The notes below the pieces were generated by a model. It saw only the letters and a program-made list of their open reading frames with translations, was not told where the DNA came from and searched no databases. The position numbers and the translations under genes are program-made. A stretch of 64,000 nt of DNA from Lentisphaeria bacterium (GTDB taxonomy: Bacteria; Verrucomicrobiota; Lentisphaeria; Oligosphaerales; Oligosphaeraceae): NCBI GenBank assembly GCA_024405215.1, contig JAKSPB010000003.1, forward strand, positions 1 to 64,000, read 5' to 3'. Below, one piece after another: positions 41,014 through 49,534 of the stretch (the first letter of the stretch is position 1; every line of letters starts with the position of its first letter).

Positions 41014-44000
41014 ATGGGTAGAATCAATGGTGTCAACCAAAATCAAATGCTTCGTTCTGATTTGGAGTTGAATCAAGATGACAATTCCAAGAAGGTCATG
41101 TCGACAAGGACTGCTGCCGTTGCAGTGCAGTACACCAAAGACCACATTGACAACATCTCCCATGGGTTCAAGCGCTTCGTTCTCTGCGTCTTTACCCTTG
41201 GCATTAACGAATTGCTACGTTCGAAATATGCCAGGGACTACGAGGCGAACATCACCAAGATGAGTGATGACATTGGAAAAATTCATTCCGCATTGAAGGA
41301 AGAGGTGGGGGAACGTCAACTAAAAGATCTTGACGCAGAAATCAAACACGAAAAGCTATACGGAATAGATCATCGTTTTGAATACAAGGAACACACTACG
41401 GAACTGAAGCTTTCAATGGGAAATGTGACGTTGACACGTCACGTTAATGGCAACGGCACGTTGCGTTTTGCAGATGGTTCAGAGGAAAACATTTCAAATT
41501 GTGCCAATGTCAGGCAAAGGCTTGAAATCGATGTGATGAAAAACGCCAAGATTTTTAGAAAATCTTTGGTAATGCAGATATTAAATGAATATCGCGACAA
41601 AATCACTTCGAATGAAGTGCCAAATTCAGCCAAGGCCAGCCTGGAGGAGCAAGGCACCATCGTCCTCAAAGCCATTCAGGACGTAAAAATGCCTGAAACC
41701 AATGCAACGATTCGTGCAGCCGCCCGCAATCGCCTGAACGAATTGCTTGGAATTCTGTTCAAGGACAACCTCAACCTTTCCGAGGAAACAACTGCCACGT
41801 TGGATCCGAACTTCGGCGTGCAGATGGCTGAGAAACTGCTGAATGGCGAATTGGATTCTCCCGAGACTTTCAAGGAGTTTCTTAACAGAGGCATTTCCGG
41901 CACAAATCTGGGGACGGACGAGGCCACGAAACTTGCCGCGAAACTTGAAAAAGCCCAGGATGAGTACAACAAATACCAGCAGGCGGATTTTCCAACCCGT
42001 TTGAGAATGGAGGCCGAGCCGCCAAATCCCGCATCCCTGGTGAGCTTCGCAGAACAATATGTTGACAGGAAACCCACTGAATCCCTTCCTCAAGGCGAAT
42101 CAAGGGAAGTGCATGATTTCGCTGCAGAAATCATTCTCAGCGAAGATATTACAAAATATGACAACGCGCTTGAACAGGGACATCTTACTGGGGCACGTTT
42201 GGCGAAAATCTTCAAGAAGAACTACGAACTGGTCGGAAGGATGATGGCGAATCGACTGGAAATCAAGGAGAACAAGGAAATATCTGATATGCTTGCAACG
42301 GTCGAGCCAAGCCTTGCCGGCAAGATCTCCGAAATCCTGGACAAGCTGAATGATGATTTCGCATCGGAAAAGAAGAAAAACGAAGAAGAGATTGAAAATA
42401 CAAAGAAGGCTCTTGAGGAAGAGAAGAATTCCGACATTTATTGTAAGGAGGAAAAAGAAAGAAGAATCAATAAAAAAGAGGAAAAGCTCAACAAGTTGCT
42501 TAAAGAAAAAACGACAAAAGAGGCCAAGTCAAGCGCCGAGCAACGTGCCGATTTCGTTATGCATTACCTAAAAAACATCTCGAAAATACAACACGGTATT
42601 GCATATAAGATGGGCGCAAAATTTGTCGAAGACATCAATCCGCAGGAGATGGCTTATCGCTCTGAACAAGTTACAGAAGGCTATGTTATTGTTGAAGAAG
42701 AGAAAGATCAGTGGAATAATGTCAAATACACAATCAAGGCAAGGTCTTCTTCAGACAAGATGGACGTGGCTGCTGCTGAAATGCAGCAGGATGCCAGGAA
42801 AATCGCCTATGAAAGCGATAACCCACAGCGCGCTCAGGAGGAACAAATCCGAATGAAGAAGCGTTTCGATTATTTTGCCGCACAAGAGGAAAAGATCAAC
42901 GAATCCGTAGCGAAGCAATGCGAGCAGATTCAGGAAAAGATAAATAAGCAGCTTGATAAGATTTTCGTGATGCCCGAGGAACGGAAATACACGAATGATG
43001 AATTCGCAAGACTTTCTTTGAGCGAACAGCAAAAGGCCTACGCTGTCAACGATGAAGTCTATCTCATCAAGACAGCCCTGAAGAGCTATTTCAAGGACAT
43101 GTCTGTTCTGGACCAGAGACGAATGATAGCGGCTCAGACTCGTTTCTGTGAGCATAACCCAAATACGACCGCGGGGGCGAAGCTGGGAGCACTTCTCAAG
43201 GGCGCAGGTCCCGTTATGCAGAAAATGTTGCAGGGACTGGACGAGACGGCAATAAAGGACGAGACCTTCAAGGAGGCGTTGGCCGACATGAAGGACGGTC
43301 TTGCGCCGTTGTCTGAAGACACCATCCGCGCCCAGTTCTTCGATATGATCGAACGCAGTAAAAAAGAACATCCTGAGAATCCCATTGTGGGCATAAATGT
43401 CCTGGCGTCTGTCGGACAGGCGTCTGTCGGACAGTCACTGAACTGTGTGTTCACTTTCCGTGACGGGACGACGAAGAACAGCGTGACCAAGATTCTACGT
43501 CCCGATGCCGCCATTACGATGCAACGCGAAGATGTTGTTTTCACCAAGGCAGCGGAAGAGGTGAAGAATGGAATGCCGAAGACATACAGAGGTCGTTTCA
43601 AGAGCATAACCGCCGAACTTGACTTTACGCAGGAGGCCAAAAACGTTCAGCGTGGCCAGGAGGTTTACGGCGGCGCCAAGCAGGGCGTCTACCAGAAGCA
43701 GAAAGTAATTGAAAGATACGGCACTTTTAACAACATCGCTACCGAGCAACTGGTCGATGGCATTGCTCCTACGCAAACATCGCTGTCCATGGAAAACGCC
43801 GGCGACATGACCCTTAAGAAATTCCTCCTGAATGCCTCGACTGTCCTCAAGTCTTCGCGAAAGAAACTTGAACAACCTGCGAAAGAAGGCAACGAGCAAG
43901 CTGAAATGGCAAATGTCGAGCCGCCTTCCTTGGAAGATCTTAGACATCTGGACGAACTTTCAAAGAAATTGCGCAAGACATACTCTTCTCTCACGAGTTT

Positions 44001-44712
44001 GGCGTTCCTATGGGTGAATGAAGGACTCTTCGGCTCAGGTTTTTCCCATGACGACTTGCATACGGCCAATCTGATGCTCAACGGAGACAAACTTGTCATA
44101 ATCGATTATGGCAATTGTATGCAATTGACTTCCGCTGAACGCACAGATGTAATCTCTGCCGTATGTGGCGTGGCTGTCTGCGATGTGGATATCTTCATCA
44201 AGGGATTCCGCAATATGCTTTCACCTGAAAGCGTAGCGCTTTTTGACAGGAATCGCGATGCCATAAAGGAACGTCTGTCAATCATATTCTCCGCGAAGAA
44301 CAAGGGGCTTGACAAGACCGCACAGCGTCTTGATGTGGCCTTGAAGTTGTTTCAGAAGGACTACAAGATAGAAGTGCCCCCTCAGATTCATAACTTCCTG
44401 GAAGGTCAGACCCGTCTGCAGAATGCCATGACCCAGAATCTTCAGTTGATAGAGCAGATCAATGAGCTACGCAACCAGTATGGGACAGCGTTTGGGAATA
44501 AAGAGCTTTCTGAAGATGAAAAGACCATTATTGCGAATTCCGCGGAATTGACAGAAGAGCAAAAAGGCGATAAACTTCCAAGCATGATGAAATGCCTGAC
44601 TGATGTGGTTAAGAACAACATCAATGCCAAACTGCTGAACGCCATTGGCTTGAAAAATGCCAAGAGCGTCTACAACTCCATCAAGGACGAACTCGTGAAA
44701 ATAAAAGGCTGA
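41014..44712 (+). CDS. Giant coiled-coil protein with UbiB/ADCK-like kinase domain
   Basis: 1232 aa. The C-terminal part, from about residue 720, follows the plan of UbiB/ADCK atypical kinases. GPVMQKMLQ (Lys737) stands for the KxGQ motif; VLASVGQASVGQ is the Ala-rich nucleotide loop; VTKILRP the VAIK-like Lys; GFSHDDLHTANLML (His1012 start) the catalytic loop; and IIDYGN (Asp1031) the metal motif. The first 700 residues are mostly helical, with highly charged coiled coils at about 450-510 and 600-660 and one weak hydrophobic segment near residue 50. UbiB proteins act in lipid or quinone biology and are normally 400-550 aa. Base composition is clearly more AT-rich than its neighbours, a sign of transfer. 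AGGAG lies nine bases before ATG. Confidence 0.72.
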   Translation: MGRINGVNQNQMLRSDLELNQDDNSKKVMSTRTAAVAVQYTKDHIDNISHGFKRFVLCVFTLGINELLRSKYARDYEANITKMSDDIGKIHSALKEEVGERQLKDLDAEIKHEKLYGIDHRFEYKEHTTELKLSMGNVTLTRHVNGNGTLRFADGSEENISNCANVRQRLEIDVMKNAKIFRKSLVMQILNEYRDKITSNEVPNSAKASLEEQGTIVLKAIQDVKMPETNATIRAAARNRLNELLGILFKDNLNLSEETTATLDPNFGVQMAEKLLNGELDSPETFKEFLNRGISGTNLGTDEATKLAAKLEKAQDEYNKYQQADFPTRLRMEAEPPNPASLVSFAEQYVDRKPTESLPQGESREVHDFAAEIILSEDITKYDNALEQGHLTGARLAKIFKKNYELVGRMMANRLEIKENKEISDMLATVEPSLAGKISEILDKLNDDFASEKKKNEEEIENTKKALEEEKNSDIYCKEEKERRINKKEEKLNKLLKEKTTKEAKSSAEQRADFVMHYLKNISKIQHGIAYKMGAKFVEDINPQEMAYRSEQVTEGYVIVEEEKDQWNNVKYTIKARSSSDKMDVAAAEMQQDARKIAYESDNPQRAQEEQIRMKKRFDYFAAQEEKINESVAKQCEQIQEKINKQLDKIFVMPEERKYTNDEFARLSLSEQQKAYAVNDEVYLIKTALKSYFKDMSVLDQRRMIAAQTRFCEHNPNTTAGAKLGALLKGAGPVMQKMLQGLDETAIKDETFKEALADMKDGLAPLSEDTIRAQFFDMIERSKKEHPENPIVGINVLASVGQASVGQSLNCVFTFRDGTTKNSVTKILRPDAAITMQREDVVFTKAAEEVKNGMPKTYRGRFKSITAELDFTQEAKNVQRGQEVYGGAKQGVYQKQKVIERYGTFNNIATEQLVDGIAPTQTSLSMENAGDMTLKKFLLNASTVLKSSRKKLEQPAKEGNEQAEMANVEPPSLEDLRHLDELSKKLRKTYSSLTSLAFLWVNEGLFGSGFSHDDLHTANLMLNGDKLVIIDYGNCMQLTSAERTDVISAVCGVAVCDVDIFIKGFRNMLSPESVALFDRNRDAIKERLSIIFSAKNKGLDKTAQRLDVALKLFQKDYKIEVPPQIHNFLEGQTRLQNAMTQNLQLIEQINELRNQYGTAFGNKELSEDEKTIIANSAELTEEQKGDKLPSMMKCLTDVVKNNINAKLLNAIGLKNAKSVYNSIKDELVKIKG

Positions 44713-44723
44713 TAGCGTTCCCC

Positions 44724-44774
44724 CAGAAGTCATCCCTCTTTGGTGAAATTTACTCAAAAGAGGGGTGGCTTCTG
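44724..44774. terminator. Long hairpin after the UbiB-like gene
   Basis: CAGAAGTCATCCCTCTTT and its near-perfect complement (16 of 18 pairs) flank a 15-base loop. It lies 12 bases after the stop codon. No T-run follows, so it may stabilise the 3' end or be a weak terminator. Confidence 0.5.
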
Positions 44775-44873
44775 TCTTGGAATTGTCGAACCCGTTCTTC
44801 GCGTGGTCATATGCCCAATGTGTTCGGGGGGAGCCTCGCTGCAAGAGAATATTCCTCTTTTCCCACCGTCTTG

Positions 44874-47609
44874 CTACTTCAGTTTCAGGATATATTCCAC
44901 CATTTTTGACCGTGCCTGGTCCAGGTCGGCGTGCAAGGCATCCAGGTTTTTCAGCCAGTCTTCGGCTTCGTCCGCCATGGCGTCCCGTCCTTTCGTCCGT
45001 GCATCTTGCGCAGCCAGACGGAGCGTGGTTGCGTAGCGGATATCGTCCGCGGCTTCCCTGAGCCCCTCGTAGGCGATGGTATCTATGACGCCGTCGATTG
45101 TGGGATAGACCAGGTTATGGTCCCTGTAGTCCTTGTGGTCGAAGTCGTCCCAGGGATTTCCGAAGGCTTCGTAGTTGCAATAAGTGCATGAGCCGTCGTA
45201 GTTCTGCTGGTAGAGGAAGAGTCCGTAGTTTCTGCGATAGGCATCTGGATTTTCCACTCCGCCCTGGGGATTTCCATAACTGAAAATCCTCTGTCCCGCG
45301 CCATGCCAGAGGGCGGCTTCCGCGGCATTGGGGACACGGCAATGGACCAGCAGGTCCAGCATGTCGCCTACCACATTGAAGACACTTCGGGTATCGCAGC
45401 TGGATGTCAGGATCTTCCCGCCGTATTCGTGGACTTTTTCCCAGATCGTGCGTTCCTTTTTCAGCACATCGTCGAAGGCTTCGTCGATTGCGTAGAAGTA
45501 GACATCGCGGTGTCCGCAGATTTCTTCTACGGCATCCATCAGTACCATGAAGAGATCGCGATGTCGTTTCAGTGCTTCTTCGGATGTATCCGTCCAGATT
45601 CCCAGATTGCACTCGGGGCCTGAAAGGAAGAGCGGCTTGTTGAGCAATCCCGCTTCCTTGCGCATCCGGAGCGCCTTCTTGAAATCATCTATGTCAGCCG
45701 GAGACATATACTGATAGAAGAGCGGATTCGTGATGCCGTGTCTTGCCAGATTCCGTAATTCCGCGCGGTATTGGTCCGGCGTGCGTTCGAATGGCGTGAT
45801 GACGCCTTTGGATTTGGAGGCCATGGTGGAGACCTGGTAGAGGCTGAAGGTGAAATCGCGCGCAAGATCATAGTTGGTTTTCGGGGCTTCAAGGGCGAAT
45901 GGCAATACGCGCACACGGAGATTCAGGGAACAGATTTCGCCGAGTTCGGAGAGGACGCGCACACGTCCTGTGTAGAGTCCTGCGGGGGTGTCTTCGTCGG
46001 CGTGGACGGTGATGATGAACTGGCGGTTCCGGTCCTGTTCCAACGTGGTGGGGAGGGGCGCCGGCGCATCCTTCACGGGATATTCCTCATTGGGGATGGA
46101 TATTTGCCAGCGGCTTTTCGTTTCGCGCACTTCCGGATGGGTGGCGCAGACATAGCGCTGCCCGTAAGGGGTGATGAGTTTCACGTAGTCGCATTGATTC
46201 GCTTGGTCGATCTTGATTAATTCCGGGTCATTGGCCATTAGTTCGGGGACCAGTTTCCGGATGGCAGACGCCTGGCCGACGCCTTCCCAGGCGGTGCCCG
46301 CCTGATACCAGCAGAGCACATACTTGAAATCCAGGTGGCCGGCGCTGAGGATTTCGCCGTTTTCGCTGGTCAGGTCAGGCATGATGAAGCGTACATTTCC
46401 GTAAGTGCGCAGAGGTTTCAGCACAAAGGAGACGCCTTCGTATTCTCCCGGCGTGAGCATGCACTCCAGCGTGTCGCCCAGTTGCGCCGTGGATAGCCGG
46501 CTGTCGGGAAGAATCGGTGTTCCGCTTGTTGGCGCGACCACATAGCTGAGCGCATGGGCCGCCAGCTTGCCTTCCAGCAAGGCGTCCACTTCAGGGGCTA
46601 GCAGCGGCACGGTCGAGACGATGGAGAGCGGTGCGTATTTTCCCAGGGAGTGAATACGCTTCGCCAGCGAGGAATCGTTCCCTTGGAGTTTCCGGCCCCA
46701 TTGGTGGAGTTCTTCCAATGCGGCTGGATAGTCTTTTTGCAGGAATCGCACCTGTTCCAAGGCCTTGGCGAAGTTTTGCCGGGACGCGAAGTCCGCATGG
46801 CCCAGGAGCGACGTGAGCAGTGCCTTTTGCGCCGCCAGGCTGGCCAGCGCCTCTTCGCCGAAGCCCGTGGCGTCCAGAGCATCGCAGGCCAGCATGACGT
46901 CTTGGATCTGCTTGTCCATTGTGCCGCCGATGGCGGTGGGGATCTCTTTGCTCAGCGAGAGCGCCTCCTCGACGGACAGCCCGCGCGGGAAGAGATTGAC
47001 GCCTGCGATGGTGCCCTTGAAGGCATTGTAGTTCTCTGCGTCGCTTCCAAGCACCATCGTGCCGTCTTCCAGGCGGATGTCTTGAAAATCATCGCCTGTG
47101 GATTCTGCCAGCAAGTCGCCATTGAAGAAAATCCGGTATGCCTTCTGCGTGGTGGAATAGGTGACGACGACATGGTTCCATTGATTCAAGGCGATTGTGG
47201 TCTTGCCTGTGCCAACGGGGTAGCTCGCGCCGTCCGGCAGGACCATCCTGCCGGACAGATCTAGGGATGGCGTTATGCGCGCCGACCAGCTCCAGTTGCG
47301 GGAGAAGGGCACCGCGCAGTCGCGTTTCCCTTCCGGACCCAGGTCCACCTTGGGCGTTTCTTCCAGATTGAACCAGCAGGAGATGGAGAACTCCCGGCTG
47401 TAGTTGTATTCCGCTGGAAGCGTAACGGTTGCCTGGCAGCCTGTTTCGCCTGTGAAGGCAATGGCTCCGCCCAGGTCACGCGCCCCGTTCTGTAATTCCA
47501 CTTCAGGCGAAAGGCCTTCATCGGAGATGAGTTTCAGCGCTCCTTTTGGAAGTGCGAAGAGGGTGAGGGCGCTGAAGAGGAGGAAAACATTGAGAAGTCG
47601 CTTACGCAT
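44874..47609 (-). CDS. Exported LamG/DUF4091-type glycoside-hydrolase-like protein
   Basis: 911 aa. Signal peptide MRKRLLNVFLLFSALTLFA. Residues about 45-225 have the concanavalin-A/LamG pattern (FSISCWFNLEE, WNHVVVTYSTTQKAYRIFFNGDLL, FKGTIAGVNLFPRGLS). After a helical link, residues 330-560 are beta-rich, then a barrel-like domain (about 580-911) with FYAIDEAFDD, whose Asp-Glu pair is reminiscent of GH123/DUF4091-type enzymes. The substrate is unknown. It stands alone with an inverted-repeat element in its upstream region. No Shine-Dalgarno is seen. Confidence 0.7.
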   Translation of the reverse strand: MRKRLLNVFLLFSALTLFALPKGALKLISDEGLSPEVELQNGARDLGGAIAFTGETGCQATVTLPAEYNYSREFSISCWFNLEETPKVDLGPEGKRDCAVPFSRNWSWSARITPSLDLSGRMVLPDGASYPVGTGKTTIALNQWNHVVVTYSTTQKAYRIFFNGDLLAESTGDDFQDIRLEDGTMVLGSDAENYNAFKGTIAGVNLFPRGLSVEEALSLSKEIPTAIGGTMDKQIQDVMLACDALDATGFGEEALASLAAQKALLTSLLGHADFASRQNFAKALEQVRFLQKDYPAALEELHQWGRKLQGNDSSLAKRIHSLGKYAPLSIVSTVPLLAPEVDALLEGKLAAHALSYVVAPTSGTPILPDSRLSTAQLGDTLECMLTPGEYEGVSFVLKPLRTYGNVRFIMPDLTSENGEILSAGHLDFKYVLCWYQAGTAWEGVGQASAIRKLVPELMANDPELIKIDQANQCDYVKLITPYGQRYVCATHPEVRETKSRWQISIPNEEYPVKDAPAPLPTTLEQDRNRQFIITVHADEDTPAGLYTGRVRVLSELGEICSLNLRVRVLPFALEAPKTNYDLARDFTFSLYQVSTMASKSKGVITPFERTPDQYRAELRNLARHGITNPLFYQYMSPADIDDFKKALRMRKEAGLLNKPLFLSGPECNLGIWTDTSEEALKRHRDLFMVLMDAVEEICGHRDVYFYAIDEAFDDVLKKERTIWEKVHEYGGKILTSSCDTRSVFNVVGDMLDLLVHCRVPNAAEAALWHGAGQRIFSYGNPQGGVENPDAYRRNYGLFLYQQNYDGSCTYCNYEAFGNPWDDFDHKDYRDHNLVYPTIDGVIDTIAYEGLREAADDIRYATTLRLAAQDARTKGRDAMADEAEDWLKNLDALHADLDQARSKMVEYILKLK

Positions 47610-47650
47610 GGGAGGAAGGGAGAGGGGGGATTATGGGGTGATGTCTTTTA

Positions 47651-47779
47651 CTTTGGGAATTACATACTTAAGTTGCCTGCTTGTTCTGACGCTGCATTTT
47701 CCCGAGGTTTGCGCCTCGGGCACAGGACAAGTCCGTGTCGTCAATCAATAACGGCAACTTAGGTATATAATTCCCTTTA
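47651..47779. repeat. MITE-like element with terminal inverted repeats
   Basis: The ends share the core GGGAATTAYATACYTAAGTT plus GCC (21 of 23 match). Inside is a perfect hairpin CCCGAGG/CCTCGGG (47701-47720) and the block shared with 36003-36071. It lies in the 340-base gap between the LamG-type gene and the antitoxin gene, 42 bases before the former's start. Short flanking TTTAC on both sides could be a target duplication but is too short to trust. The rest of the gap (47809-47949) shows nothing clear. Confidence 0.8.
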
Positions 47780-47783
47780 CTTT

Positions 47784-47808
47784 ACCACAACTAGTGTGGT
47801 GTTTTTTT
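47784..47808 (+). terminator. Plus-strand terminator with no plus-strand gene upstream
   Basis: ACCACA/TGTGGT stem with five-base loop ACTAG, followed by G and seven T. It sits just after the inverted element. It would end a plus-strand transcript coming through that element. Confidence 0.65.
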
Positions 47809-47949
47809 AATTCCTTACCTTTTCGCGTCTTTTCTGGTCCTTTTGCCGTAAATGCTTCCTTACATAGTCATACGACGCGAAGCACTTGGAGCAAAATGCC
47901 CCGGGAGGGCGAAAAGTGACCGAATGGACATTCGCGAAAGGCCCATGAC

Positions 47950-49047
47950 TTATTTTTGTCCAGAGAAGGTGATTTGAGGAATGAACTTGTTTCCCTGTCG
48001 GTAGTCGAGGAGTCCAAGATGATGCAGTCGCCCGACGGCAATCGCGGCATGAAGGTGTTCCCGTGCGCAAAAGTCCTCCAAGTTCTTTCTGGAATACCGC
48101 AGTGTTCTGAGGCGTCCTTCTGTCTTTGGGGGAATCAGGCAATTTGCGGCAAAGTCATCGGCCTCCTTTTCCTTTTTTTCGTTTCGCTGGCCGTATTCCA
48201 CGCCTTCGAGGAAGACGTCGCGTTTGCCGTGGAGGAGGATATGGCCCAATTCATGGAAAAGAGAAAACCAGACGATGTCATATTGCTTGTGGTAATCGGA
48301 GACCTGCACGAGTGGCATGTCTCGAATCCATCGTGTGGCGCCATTTGCCTTGGCGTTGGTCAGGCTTGGAGAAAAGACAAGAATGACTCCCGCCTGGCGG
48401 CAAAGCCCCTGGAGTTCCGGCAGGAAGTTCGTTTTCCCCTGATGGGCGAGTTCGCTCATGGCGGGAAGAACCTCTCTCAGTTTTTCCTGCGAGAAGGGAG
48501 GGATGTCGTGTTCTTCCAGGGCCTTGCGCTCGCCGTGTCGAAGCCAGGCCGAAAGAGAATAGGGATCCGCGACTCCTGAGAGGGAGAGTCTGAACTCAGC
48601 ACCAAGTGCCTGCCGTTGATAATAGACCTCCCAGGCGGAAATCTTTGCCACCCCGAAGAAGGCCAGCAGCCTCTCGATCTTTTCTGTTGTCGTCAGTTTT
48701 TCTTTGGCAGTGATGTATCCTTTTTTCACCATTTCCGTGAAATGGAAATGACTGTACCATTCTGAGGACGCCTTCAACTCCTCCTCCCGCTGGCTGCGTG
48801 CGACGGATTCATCATATCGTACTTGCATATTCAGCCAGAGATGGGCAGGAATGCCGAGGACCTTCTCAAACAGGATGGCCATCTCCGGGGTGACGGAACT
48901 GGTGCCGTTGAGGACGGCATGAATCGTCGGTTCAGGCTTGCCGCAGCGCACGGCAAATGTCTTGATGGGCATGCTCAGTTCTTCCAGCTTTTCTTCCAGC
49001 ATCAACCCCGGATGAAAAGAACCTGCGATTTTCTGCCTTGTTCTCAT
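47950..49047 (-). CDS. higA: HigA-type antitoxin with ImmA/IrrE metallopeptidase domain
   Basis: 365 aa. Residues 10-80 are an XRE-type helix-turn-helix of the HigA kind (LEEKLEELSMPIKTFAVRCG, then PAHLWLNMQVRYDES). Residues about 170-330 are an ImmA/IrrE-like domain with FHELGHILLHGK, the HExxH zinc site. The toxin gene precedes it by three bases, and AGGGG inside the last toxin codons serves as its ribosome site. It should neutralise the toxin and repress the operon; the peptidase part may cut a regulator or itself under stress. Such fused antitoxins are known. Length fits. Confidence 0.88.
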   Translation of the reverse strand: MRTRQKIAGSFHPGLMLEEKLEELSMPIKTFAVRCGKPEPTIHAVLNGTSSVTPEMAILFEKVLGIPAHLWLNMQVRYDESVARSQREEELKASSEWYSHFHFTEMVKKGYITAKEKLTTTEKIERLLAFFGVAKISAWEVYYQRQALGAEFRLSLSGVADPYSLSAWLRHGERKALEEHDIPPFSQEKLREVLPAMSELAHQGKTNFLPELQGLCRQAGVILVFSPSLTNAKANGATRWIRDMPLVQVSDYHKQYDIVWFSLFHELGHILLHGKRDVFLEGVEYGQRNEKKEKEADDFAANCLIPPKTEGRLRTLRYSRKNLEDFCAREHLHAAIAVGRLHHLGLLDYRQGNKFIPQITFSGQK

Positions 49048-49050
49048 GAT

Positions 49051-49392
49051 CTACCCCTTTTTATGATAATCAACAATTTCAACGATGATCGCATCCTGAA
49101 TCAAAGGCCAGATGAACTTTCCCTGGCTATCTGTGGCGATGGGCCTGGTCTTTGGCGTGACAATGAGCCGTGACGGCTGAACCAGGTCGAATGCCCACTG
49201 CCCCTTGCGGTTCTCCGTCAGTTCATGGAAACGCCCTGGCACATGTCGCAAATCTTCAAAGGAATCCGCGTCAATCAGAGTGCCTACTCGACGCAGAAAT
49301 TTATCTGCTTGCTGCTTCCCCAGTTTCTTTTGTGCGTATCCGTCTATCTCTGCGCATTTCTGTAACTCTTTCGTCTTGTAAATGATTTCCAT
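49051..49392 (-). CDS. higB: HigB/RelE-type toxin
   Basis: 113 aa with the RelE/HigB fold pattern: an N-terminal strand and helix (EIIYKTKELQKCAE), then DLRHVPGRFHELTENRKGQW and a final AIIVEIVDYHKKG. HigB toxins cut mRNA on ribosomes. Toxin-first order is usual for higBA. A good promoter lies upstream at 49434-49461. No RNA degradation residues can be assigned by eye. Confidence 0.85.
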   Translation of the reverse strand: MEIIYKTKELQKCAEIDGYAQKKLGKQQADKFLRRVGTLIDADSFEDLRHVPGRFHELTENRKGQWAFDLVQPSRLIVTPKTRPIATDSQGKFIWPLIQDAIIVEIVDYHKKG

Positions 49393-49433
49393 CGGTGCCT
49401 GTTGTGTCGAACGATGTCTTGGGTCGTGCTATT

Positions 49434-49461
49434 ACTATATTATCAACTTGTAGAAAGTCAA
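49434..49461 (-). promoter_or_regulatory. Candidate sigma70-type promoter of higBA
   Basis: On the minus strand, TTGACT and TATAGT are separated by 16 bases and end 42 bases before the toxin start. The AT-rich imperfect dyad GATAATATAGTAAT around the -10 could be an antitoxin operator. Confidence 0.55.
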
Positions 49462-49534
49462 AGCCGATTTTTTGAAATAATCGCTAGGCCTCAGTTTTTT
49501 CTCCTATTCCTAATCTTCACTTTTGAAAATTCCC

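Noticed and set aside
47807-48142. 111-aa minus-strand gene after the antitoxin
   Set aside because: Mostly a shadow of the antitoxin 3' end; the remaining 140 bases give no support for a protein.
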